Source: Candidatus Woesearchaeota archaeon (lineage in GTDB: Archaea; Nanobdellota; Nanobdellia; Woesearchaeales; UBA11576). Taken from it: DNA of 5,347 nucleotides. The notes under the pieces were generated by a model. The model did not search any database, was not told the origin of the DNA, and worked only from the letters and a program-made list of their open reading frames with translations. The stretch spans positions 1-5,347 of the forward strand of contig JAUVBP010000090.1 in assembly GCA_030591125.1 (NCBI GenBank). The letters are read 5' to 3'. Below, piece after piece: positions 1 to 5,347 of this stretch (position 1 is the first letter of the stretch; the number at the start of each line of letters is the position of its first letter). The position numbers and the translations under genes were made by a program.

Positions 1-1842
1 ACGGAGACCATGAACGTGACTGGTTTCTTCACATCACCTGGCAGTGTAGAGCCTGCAGTCGAGGTATCATCTGATGGGTATATCATGGTAGTATGGAACC
101 AGTATGACGGAAGTGGGGATCTTCTGTTCGCACGCATCTTCAATTCAGCAGGGACTGCCCTGACTGAGGATATATTGATCGATGATGACGAGCTTGGGAA
201 CAGCCAGGCAGATGTCGATTCCGATAGTGAGGGCAACTTCGTGGTCGCCTGGAATCGCGGTCAGGACATATTCGCACAGCAGTTTGATTCTTCAGGGAAC
301 AAGATACGCAGTCTTGTGAATGTATCTGTCGTCAACGGAGTGACTGAACAGGAGCCCGCAGTGGCTTTCAGTCCTGATGGCAGGTTTACAGTCCTATGGA
401 TGAATGATGAGCCGGGCCACTATGATATTTTAGGAAGAGTATATGATGAATACGGTAGGAGCATAGACGGGTTGATCAACCTAAGCGATAATACTGGTGA
501 TGACCAGAGATACCCGACGGTTGTCATGAACCACGAGAATGATGTCATTGCCGCATGGCAGGATGCCAACGGTCCGGATAATATCCGTGCCAGGATAGTA
601 TCTACCAACCTGCCTGACCTCGAGATAGAGGAAGACTCTGGCCTCTACCAGTTCAACCTATCGACTTATGCTTATGATGTTGATACGAACCTCGGCAACC
701 TGACATGGACTATGCAGGGCAATGATTCTGCTCTTGCAACGGTAACTATCAACAACACTGACAACAACACAGTGTATCTTGAGATAACTCCGGTAGCTGA
801 TGCTACGGGTGTAATGACATTGCGTTTGACGCTTGAGGATAATACTTCCCTCACAGCAGAGCAGGAGATCCTGGTAAACATAACTAATGTCAATGATGCG
901 CCTACAAAGCCAGTCATAGTAAGCGGAGGTCTTCAGACACCTGAAATCGGCAGCACAGTCAATAGGGATATAGTCATAATGTGGAATTTATCGACAGATG
1001 CTGACCCCGAGGATACTTTGACTTACAGTGTGGAGTACACTACAGATGGCGGCTCTGTTTGGAATCTCTTGAGTGATGGCATAACGAGTAATTTTTATGA
1101 CTGGGAATCGCAGCTTGACATAACTACGATTAAGAACGTCACCCTGCGCGTGAATGTGACTGATGGTATTTTCATAAATTCTGGCGATGAGTACGGCAAC
1201 TTCACTGTTGACAACTACGCTCCTCAGATAACTGTTGTAGCACCTTCAGTAGCTTATCTTGTGATATCTGGAGGTATAGGTATAGTCAACGCTACTACAA
1301 ATGAAGACTCTACCTGTACATTCTCTTCAAATGTTTCAGGGACTTCAGCACCAACTACTGCATTAGGCACAATCCATGACGGTTCTATTACAGGCATGGT
1401 TGCAGATGTTTCATACCTTGTTAATGTTTCATGTTTGGATGATGTACAGAATGGCAATTGGACAACTGTTGCATTCACGACAAAGACTGATCATATTGAA
1501 GTTATATCTGTGACCGCTTCACCAAGAGTGATGATCAAAGGCGAGCCTGTCAACTTGACCCTGGAAATATTCTCAACATCTTCATGGGAATTCCTCAACC
1601 TTACCATAAATCATTCAGGAGGAATCTCTGACATGTTTGCTATATCAGATTTCAGCAATGAGATAAACGAGACTAACTTCATAACGTATAACATTACAGG
1701 AGTAGACACCAGCAATGACGGAGAGCACGACCTGCATATTGTCAAGGTGAACAATTCAGATGGATACGATGTCTCTGATGTGTGGTATGACATAGTGTTC
1801 GCAGCGTACAATGCAATAAACCAGACACTTAACCAAGAATGA
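1..1842 (+). CDS. Large secreted surface protein, 3' portion: propeller-like repeats plus cadherin, FN3 and Ig-like domains (5' partial)
   Basis: The frame is open to base 1. The first Met (base 10) falls inside a repeat and no signal peptide follows it, so the true start lies upstream. Counting from that Met, residues 2-200 hold four repeats of about 50 residues with the pattern P-x-V-x4-DG-x3-V-x-W, then D-I/L-x-A/G-R-x-F/Y-D-x2-G; the Trp residues are 29, 81, 130 and 183. Residues ~202-297 form a cadherin-like domain ending in the hallmark NVNDAP. Residues ~298-405 resemble fibronectin III (DPEDTLTYSVEY), ~406-492 are Ig-like, and ~493-610 form another all-beta segment. There are 24 N-glycosylation sequons. 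No transmembrane helix or sortase-type motif is visible at the C terminus, so anchoring may depend on a partner, possibly the next gene, which it overlaps by ATGA. An adhesin or cell-envelope role is inferred from domain types; no enzymatic motif was seen. Confidence 0.85.
   Translation, partial: TETMNVTGFFTSPGSVEPAVEVSSDGYIMVVWNQYDGSGDLLFARIFNSAGTALTEDILIDDDELGNSQADVDSDSEGNFVVAWNRGQDIFAQQFDSSGNKIRSLVNVSVVNGVTEQEPAVAFSPDGRFTVLWMNDEPGHYDILGRVYDEYGRSIDGLINLSDNTGDDQRYPTVVMNHENDVIAAWQDANGPDNIRARIVSTNLPDLEIEEDSGLYQFNLSTYAYDVDTNLGNLTWTMQGNDSALATVTINNTDNNTVYLEITPVADATGVMTLRLTLEDNTSLTAEQEILVNITNVNDAPTKPVIVSGGLQTPEIGSTVNRDIVIMWNLSTDADPEDTLTYSVEYTTDGGSVWNLLSDGITSNFYDWESQLDITTIKNVTLRVNVTDGIFINSGDEYGNFTVDNYAPQITVVAPSVAYLVISGGIGIVNATTNEDSTCTFSSNVSGTSAPTTALGTIHDGSITGMVADVSYLVNVSCLDDVQNGNWTTVAFTTKTDHIEVISVTASPRVMIKGEPVNLTLEIFSTSSWEFLNLTINHSGGISDMFAISDFSNEINETNFITYNITGVDTSNDGEHDLHIVKVNNSDGYDVSDVWYDIVFAAYNAINQTLNQE
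10..609 (+). repeat. Four degenerate ~50-residue propeller-like protein repeats
   Basis: The repeats are visible only at protein level. The conserved Trp codons begin at 94, 250, 397 and 556, giving spacings of 52, 49 and 53 residues. Each unit has an acidic/Gly turn, a Val-rich strand ending in Trp, then a strand ending in R-x-F/Y-D (degenerate in unit 4) and a Gly turn. The pattern matches the repeats found in bacterial and archaeal secreted proteins that read roughly P-S-V-A-DGG-F-V-V-x-W. The window starts within a unit, so more copies probably lie upstream; a closed propeller would need about six to eight blades. Confidence 0.7.
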
Positions 1843-3377
1843 AAGCTAAAAAACTGACAACAATCCTGGCATTCATTTTATTAGCTTTAGCGCTTGCTGT
1901 ATCCGCATCCGCCGAGAACCTTACGTATATCTACACCGCTTTTGACGATAGCATCATAACTCAAGGATCCACCAATGCAGAGAACCCTCATAATGTCACA
2001 CTCCCTAACACGACATGGGATTTAGAATTGATAAATAACGACAGCAAGTTTACAATATCATTGGAAGACCTGAACCATACAGATTATCCTATACTCAACA
2101 TCACTGCAAGGCACATCAATCTGTCTAATCAGTCATATGATGGTTCTGTAGGGAGAGACGGCAACCTGTTCAGGTATCTTGTAGATTATGGTTATGCATT
2201 CATCATAGATCAATGGACAGATCTGCCTTACACGGTAACTTTTGACAGCTCAGTCCTTGCTCCAAGAGTGCTCAAGTGTACTTTTGACTTATCTAACGAG
2301 ACTGCTGATGTTTCATCATGCATTATGATAGGAAGTGCTTACTCTGGATCAAGCACTAACTTCTCAGCGTTCTTCATAGCTGAGGATCATTGTGCCAACA
2401 GCATCCAGGATTACTTGGAGACAGGGACTGATTGCGGTAGCGTCTGTCCTGCATGCCCTACAGACACTGGAATCGGAGGCACCGGAGGCGGTGGCGGAGG
2501 AGGCGGAGCCTTTGGAGGTCCTGATATTTTGTACGTGACACCCACTATAGTCGGAGCTTCAGTCCAGGTCTACCAGGGCAATGAGCTCATAGTCCAGCAC
2601 GGAGGGGAAGATTATCATTTCAGGGTCGTCTCAGTCAAGGCAGGAGTAGTCCAGATAAAGTCATTGGCGACGTATGCCACATACGATATCAATCTTGGAG
2701 ACATCAAGACTCTGGGTCTTACATCTTCGACAGGCCAGTCAGTGACAGTAGAGATGTTTGTCTCTGATCACTTCGGTCTCCTTACATTCAAGATTGTAGA
2801 ACGTCCAGGATTCAGTTTCGACTTATTGCCGCCAGGTTCTGTAAGCAGGGCATCACCTACAGGAGAGGTTACAGGAGGATTACCGACTGTACCACAGGCA
2901 CCTGCACCACCTATTGCTCCGACAGAGCCAAGAGTTCCGCAGGAGCTGGAGCTTCCAGAATCGCCTATCGATATCTGGACGATACTTGCAAGCATATTAT
3001 TTGTCATATTCCTAGTGGGAGGCGTGGCCCTTTACAGGGTTAGGCTTCATCGCTTGGAAAAACCCCCTACTGTAACTAGGACAGGTTTGGAGACTGATGG
3101 TTTACCCGAAACTTCTTCCGAAGTCTCCAGACCTGCTCCTACATTAAGACAGTTGATGGAGGAGAAAGCCAAGCGAACACCACCACCTGAACCTGAACCT
3201 GTACGTCTGGAAAGACCTAAGACATTGTCGAAGCAGAAAGAGCTCGAGGTGCAGAAGTATGTTTTCCATGCATTCAGCTCTGGCTTCACAGAAGCTCAGG
3301 TCAGGCAGGCATTGATTGATACAGGTTGGCCTGCAGAGATCGTGGATTGGGTCCTTCAGCAGGCACGGGCCAGCTGA
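1839..3377 (+). CDS. Type I membrane glycoprotein with Cys motif, Gly hinge and cytoplasmic helical tail
   Basis: This 512-residue protein starts at the ATG of an ATGA overlap; no Shine-Dalgarno sequence is evident, which fits translational coupling. Residues 1-25 are a signal peptide (Lys-rich start, hydrophobic core, A-S-A cleavage before Glu26). Residues 26-180 are an ectodomain with ten N-X-S/T sequons. Residues 185-206 carry C-x13-C-x3-C-x2-C with an ETGTDCG core, followed by a poly-Gly hinge at 211-227. Residues ~230-320 form a beta domain (strands around VQVYQGNELIV and LLTFKIV), then a Pro-rich stalk at ~330-376. Residues ~379-400 are the single transmembrane helix, followed by an Arg/His/Lys cluster that places the C terminus inside. 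The tail has a Pro/Glu linker and a helical domain at ~468-509 (GFTEAQVRQAL...GWP). The stop TGA is followed in frame by TAA. Its function is not known; it may anchor or signal for the upstream surface protein. The overall architecture resembles DPANN surface proteins. Confidence 0.88.
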   Translation: MKAKKLTTILAFILLALALAVSASAENLTYIYTAFDDSIITQGSTNAENPHNVTLPNTTWDLELINNDSKFTISLEDLNHTDYPILNITARHINLSNQSYDGSVGRDGNLFRYLVDYGYAFIIDQWTDLPYTVTFDSSVLAPRVLKCTFDLSNETADVSSCIMIGSAYSGSSTNFSAFFIAEDHCANSIQDYLETGTDCGSVCPACPTDTGIGGTGGGGGGGGAFGGPDILYVTPTIVGASVQVYQGNELIVQHGGEDYHFRVVSVKAGVVQIKSLATYATYDINLGDIKTLGLTSSTGQSVTVEMFVSDHFGLLTFKIVERPGFSFDLLPPGSVSRASPTGEVTGGLPTVPQAPAPPIAPTEPRVPQELELPESPIDIWTILASILFVIFLVGGVALYRVRLHRLEKPPTVTRTGLETDGLPETSSEVSRPAPTLRQLMEEKAKRTPPPEPEPVRLERPKTLSKQKELEVQKYVFHAFSSGFTEAQVRQALIDTGWPAEIVDWVLQQARAS

Positions 3378-3387
3378 TAAGTTCTAT

Positions 3388-3396
3388 GAGGCAGGT
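3388..3396 (+). promoter_or_regulatory. Probable ribosome binding site for trmI
   Basis: The sequence GAGGCAGGT ends four bases before the ATG at 3401 and partly matches the archaeal GGAGGTGA consensus. It favours the start at 3401 over the in-frame ATGs at 3326 (inside the previous gene) and 3386. Confidence 0.4.
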
Positions 3397-3400
3397 ATGC

Positions 3401-4192
3401 ATGACCAAGACTACATTACCGAAAGCGAAGATACTGATACAGAAAGGTAAGAAGCAGTACTTCGAGGACCTTGGGAGAGAGGTTTCTATAGTCAAGGAAT
3501 CTCGTCTATACATCAGCGACTTTTCAAGAGACTTTTCGACAAAGTACGGTACGATAAAGAAGGCTGACCTGAAGAAGACAGGTACTGTCAAGTCATCCCA
3601 GGATAAAGAATTCAGGATATTTGATGCTTCATTCATAGACGTATACCGACGCATAAAGCGTGCCCCCCAGATAATCCCTCTGAAAGATATAGGGTACATC
3701 CTGGGGCAGACTGGTGTTGGCAGCGACTCTATTGTGGTCGAAGGGGGTTCTGGCTCTGGAGCGCTTGCATTGATGCTTGCGCGCTGCTGCAAGAAGGTAT
3801 ATTCTTATGAGGTTGAGCCTGAGCATCTGGCTATAGCGAAAGAGAATGCAAAGACTCTCGGTTTCAGGAATATCGTGTTCAAGAACAAGAGCATGTATGA
3901 TAGTATATCAGAGAAAGACGTGGATCTGGTCTGTATGGACCTGCCTGCACCATGGGAAGCCCTCAACTCCGCATCAAAGGCCATGAAGCAAGGTGGCTTC
4001 ATAGTGTCTTACTCACCGACAATAGTGCAGACTTCAGATTTTGTCAATGCGATGAGAGAGATGCCTGATTTTGTGCACCTCAAGACTGTTGAGGTCATAG
4101 AGCGGGAGTGGGAAGTGGACAAGCGTAAGGTGCGTCCTAAATCAAAGACGACGATACATTCAGGTTTCATAACTCTTGGCAGGAAGATATGA
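3401..4192 (+). CDS. trmI: tRNA (adenine-N1)-methyltransferase, TrmI family (m1A57/m1A58)
   Basis: This 263-residue class I SAM-dependent methyltransferase should methylate N1 of A58 (in archaea also A57) in the tRNA T-loop, using SAM in the cytoplasm; the family works as a homotetramer. Residues 1-~75 match the small N-terminal beta domain. The TrmI signature RAPQIIPLKDIGYIL is at 87-101. SAM motif I, VVEGGSGSGA, is at 112-121, and the acidic residue at the end of motif II is Glu137 (YEVEPE). The catalytic-region motif DLPAPW is at 180-185, followed by the usual MKQGGFIVSYSP segment at 195-206. The C-terminal KVRPKSKTTIHSGF (243-256) matches the family's RVRPK...H-x-GF ending. Length is normal for archaeal TrmI. 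It starts 23 bases after the membrane-protein gene. In-frame starts at 3326 and 3386 add residues without family resemblance. In most homologues I recall, the fourth residue of the DLPxPW motif is Asp, Glu or Ser; here it is Ala. Confidence 0.93.
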   Translation: MTKTTLPKAKILIQKGKKQYFEDLGREVSIVKESRLYISDFSRDFSTKYGTIKKADLKKTGTVKSSQDKEFRIFDASFIDVYRRIKRAPQIIPLKDIGYILGQTGVGSDSIVVEGGSGSGALALMLARCCKKVYSYEVEPEHLAIAKENAKTLGFRNIVFKNKSMYDSISEKDVDLVCMDLPAPWEALNSASKAMKQGGFIVSYSPTIVQTSDFVNAMREMPDFVHLKTVEVIEREWEVDKRKVRPKSKTTIHSGFITLGRKI

Positions 4193-4200
4193 CTTCCTGC
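4179..4200 (+). promoter_or_regulatory. Perfect 8-bp inverted repeat (hairpin) enclosing the trmI stop codon
   Basis: GCAGGAAG (4179-4186) and CTTCCTGC (4193-4200) are exact reverse complements around a 6-base loop, ATATGA, that contains the trmI TGA. In RNA this makes a stable stem at the junction with the HIT genes. No U-run follows on this strand, so an ordinary archaeal U-tract terminator is not indicated. It could be an RNA processing or stability element, or a barrier that separates translation of trmI from that of the downstream genes. The structure is seen directly; the role is inferred. Confidence 0.5.
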
Positions 4201-4218
4201 ATGCAACATGGACAAAGT

Positions 4219-4224
4219 GGTGAT
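4219..4224 (+). promoter_or_regulatory. Ribosome binding site GGTGAT deciding a TTG start
   Basis: GGTGAT matches the archaeal anti-Shine-Dalgarno complement (GGAGGTGATC) and sits four bases before the TTG at 4229. The upstream in-frame ATG at 4208 has no Shine-Dalgarno sequence and lies seven bases after the hairpin stem. This argues that translation of the first HIT gene begins at TTG 4229. Confidence 0.5.
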
Positions 4225-4228
4225 AAGT

Positions 4229-4750
4229 TTGGCAGCTAAAAAAAAGAGCACAACAAAAAAAAGCAGAGGGAATGGCACACGTTTCAAGTACATGAAGCAC
4301 AAGAAACAGCACCCTCATTCGCATCCTGAATGCAAGTTCTGCAGGAAGATAAAGGAAAAGAAAGACATAGTCCTCGAGAACGATCATCTTGTCGTGATGT
4401 TCGGCAGGCTGCACCATAAAGGGCATCTTGTCATAATGCCGAAGGCGCATGAAGAGGATCTGCTCAAGCTGCACGAGAAGACCCTTGATGCGTTCATGAA
4501 TGACACCATACATGTCATGAAGGCTCTTGGTAAGGCTATAAAGCCTGACATATTCAATCTTGAATATCTCAGCAACTGGGACCATCATATACACTGGAAT
4601 GTCTACCCGAGATTCAAGAGAGATAAGGATTGGGGCAACCCTCCTGTCATCCCATTGAAAGATGAGAAGTTCAGGCCGAAGACCATGACCAAGAAAGAGA
4701 TGGATATCTTCAATAAGGCACTCAACAAGATAAAGAAGGAGCTGTGGTAA
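4229..4750 (+). CDS. HIT-family hydrolase with HxHxN active site and basic N-terminal extension
   Basis: HIT (histidine triad) proteins hydrolyse or transfer nucleoside monophosphates from substrates such as Ap4A or AMP-amidates. From the preferred TTG start this protein has 173 residues; the ATG at 4208 would add seven. Residues 1-~33 are an extension rich in Lys and His with no family counterpart. C35-x2-C38 is the usual HIT zinc-site Cys pair. KGHLVIMPKAH (64-74) matches the core strand and the conserved His after it. The triad reads H120-I-H122-W-N124 followed by VYPR: the predicted nucleophile H122 is present, but the third His is Asn. GalT-type relatives carry Gln there, so activity remains possible. 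RDKDWG-x-P after the motif is shared with the next gene, its paralogue. It follows trmI by 36 bases and precedes the second HIT gene by one base, so the two are very likely co-translated. The substrate cannot be told from sequence. Confidence 0.88.
   Translation: MAAKKKSTTKKSRGNGTRFKYMKHKKQHPHSHPECKFCRKIKEKKDIVLENDHLVVMFGRLHHKGHLVIMPKAHEEDLLKLHEKTLDAFMNDTIHVMKALGKAIKPDIFNLEYLSNWDHHIHWNVYPRFKRDKDWGNPPVIPLKDEKFRPKTMTKKEMDIFNKALNKIKKELW
4736..4741 (+). promoter_or_regulatory. Possible ribosome binding site for second HIT gene
   Basis: AAGGAG lies within the last codons of the first HIT gene, ten bases before the ATG at 4752. With only one base between stop and start, coupling from the upstream gene may matter more than this site. 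Confidence 0.35.
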
Positions 4751-4751
4751 T

Positions 4752-5174
4752 ATGAAGTGTAAGTTCTGTGAATGGGAGAAGCATTATGTCAAGATATATG
4801 AGAACGCTCACGCTGTCGCCGTATGGGGATCGCCTTATGTGAAGGGCCATGTCAAGGTCATTGTCAAGAGGCATGCCGAGAACCTGACCGACCTATCGCC
4901 TGAGGAGGCAGCAGGTCTTATGGATGTCTGGATAAAGGTTGGTAAGGCCATCCAGGAGGTCCTGCATCCTGACATAATCAATTGGCAGATAAACGGGAAC
5001 TGGGTACGCCACGTGCACGGTCACATCTATCCGAGATGGCAGTCTGATCAGGATTGGGGTGAGCCGATACACCTGCCGACCAAAGAGCAGGCGCATAATA
5101 AGGAGTACCACCCTCATGAACTCTCTCACGAGGTCAAGACTCAGATAGCTGATCTGGTGTTCCACAAGAATTAG
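4752..5174 (+). CDS. HIT-family hydrolase (Ap4A hydrolase-like) with complete histidine triad
   Basis: This 140-residue cytoplasmic nucleotide hydrolase or transferase is of normal HIT length. The zinc-site Cys pair C3-x2-C6 is at the very N terminus, KGHVKVIVKRH (31-41) is the core strand with its conserved His, and the complete triad is H87-V-H89-G-H91, followed by IYPRWQSDQDWGEP. H89 is the predicted nucleophile that would form a nucleotidyl intermediate. The motif plus PRW-x-D-DWG-x-P resembles the subgroup annotated as diadenosine tetraphosphate hydrolases, but dinucleotide and AMP-lysine-type substrates cannot be separated by sequence alone. It aligns without gaps to the preceding HIT protein around the triad (shared N-W, H-x-H, Y-P-R), so the pair looks like an old tandem duplication. 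It starts one base after its neighbour. Its stop TAG lies 31 bases from the end of a convergent minus-strand gene. Confidence 0.92.
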   Translation: MKCKFCEWEKHYVKIYENAHAVAVWGSPYVKGHVKVIVKRHAENLTDLSPEEAAGLMDVWIKVGKAIQEVLHPDIINWQINGNWVRHVHGHIYPRWQSDQDWGEPIHLPTKEQAHNKEYHPHELSHEVKTQIADLVFHKN

Positions 5175-5186
5175 TGCGCTGATTAT

Positions 5187-5201
5187 TTAGGAGTTACCTA
5201 A
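5187..5201. terminator. Weak inverted repeat between convergent genes
   Basis: TTAGG and CCTAA flank a 5-base loop in the 31-base gap between the ends of the second HIT gene and the HRDC gene. The position suits a bidirectional terminator, but the stem is only 5 bp, is AT-rich, and neither side has a clear T-run. It may be chance. Confidence 0.2.
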
Positions 5202-5205
5202 GAGT

Positions 5206-5347
5206 TCACACACTCACGAGACTCAATATATCTTCTCCATATTTCATTATCTTTGTAGGTCCCAGACCGTGTATATCTTCCAGGTCTCGAGTGGTGAGTG
5301 GCGTCTTCTGTGCTATGTCCATCAATGTACGATCATGCATTATCATG
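5206..5347 (-). CDS. HRDC-domain protein, C-terminal fragment (probable RecQ-type helicase), 5' end outside window
   Basis: Reading the reverse complement from base 5346 gives 46 codons and then TGA at 5208-5206. The frame is open to the window edge, so the start lies beyond it. The translation contains LMDIAQKTPLTTRDL followed by EDIHGLGPTKIMKYGEDIL. This matches the second half of the HRDC fold: a TL-x-D/E-I/LA helix, a P-x-T/S-x2-DL turn and helix, a G-hG-P-x-K hairpin and a final YGE-x-IL helix. HRDC is a small helical nucleic-acid-binding domain at the C terminus of RecQ helicases and RNase D. The protein ends about five residues after the domain, as in many RecQ proteins. Which parent enzyme this is cannot be decided here; RecQ helicase is the likeliest. 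It is convergent with the HIT genes. Confidence 0.75.
   Translation of the reverse strand, partial: MIMHDRTLMDIAQKTPLTTRDLEDIHGLGPTKIMKYGEDILSLVSV

Noticed and set aside
1839..1842. Possible frameshift joining the first two genes into one protein
   Set aside because: The second frame opens with a clear signal peptide and AxA cleavage site exactly at the ATGA overlap, so it is a separate, coupled gene.
3326..3400. Longer N terminus for trmI from the ATG at 3326
   Set aside because: It would overlap the coding region for the upstream helical tail by 52 bases, and the added residues do not resemble TrmI. The start at 3401 has a better-placed ribosome site.
3518..3537. Direct repeat GACTTTTC, two copies 12 bases apart in trmI
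   Set aside because: It encodes D-F-S-R-D-F-S in a normal part of the N-terminal domain; a two-copy 8-mer is within chance for coding DNA.
3301..3792. 163-codon open frame on the minus strand across the end of the membrane-protein gene and trmI
   Set aside because: It is antisense to two well-supported genes, and its translation has no recognisable domain. Other long minus-strand frames (for example 4160-4594 and 4893-5165) are rejected for the same reason.
4198..4205. Palindrome TGCATGCA
   Set aside because: It partly overlaps the hairpin arm and is a short self-complementary 8-mer with no second copy in a meaningful position. ATGCAT near 3397 is probably coincidental.

Overview
The window looks archaeal. 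Its proteins are rich in Asn-X-Ser/Thr sequons, one start is preceded by an archaeal-type GGTGAT Shine-Dalgarno sequence, ATA and AGA/AGG codons are common, and the tRNA methyltransferase is of the archaeal TrmI type. A secreted protein here also combines a C-x13-C-x3-C-x2-C motif, a poly-glycine hinge, a single membrane segment and a short cytoplasmic helical domain. I associate that combination with DPANN archaea (Woesearchaeota/Pacearchaeota-like). The archaeal call is fairly firm; the phylum is inference.

Layout. Positions 1-1842 (+) hold the 3' part of a large surface protein whose 5' end lies outside the window. It has four beta-propeller-like repeats, a cadherin-like domain, a fibronectin-III-like domain and further Ig-like domains. 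It overlaps by four bases (ATGA) with 1839-3377 (+), a type I membrane glycoprotein with a signal peptide, a sequon-rich ectodomain, a Cys motif, a Gly hinge, a beta domain, one transmembrane helix and a cytoplasmic helical tail. After 23 bases comes trmI at 3401-4192 (+), the tRNA m1A57/58 methyltransferase. Two tandem HIT-family hydrolases follow at 4229-4750 and 4752-5174 (+), one base apart. On the minus strand, the last 46 codons of an HRDC-domain protein (probably a RecQ-type helicase) run from the right edge down to 5206, convergent with the second HIT gene.

How they work together. The first two genes are probably translated together as a cell-surface module: a large glycosylated adhesin-like protein and a membrane-anchored partner. 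The next three are housekeeping or nucleotide-metabolism genes packed in the same direction. An 8-bp perfect inverted repeat surrounds the trmI stop codon and may separate trmI expression from that of the HIT pair. No gene-free stretch exceeds 300 bases, and no RNA genes, CRISPR arrays, insertion sequences or defence genes were seen.

The points most worth following up are the asymmetric HIT pair (one full HxHxH site, one HxHxN), the hairpin and probable TTG start at the trmI/HIT junction, the HRDC fragment at the edge, and the architecture of the membrane glycoprotein. None of these by itself shows a new system.
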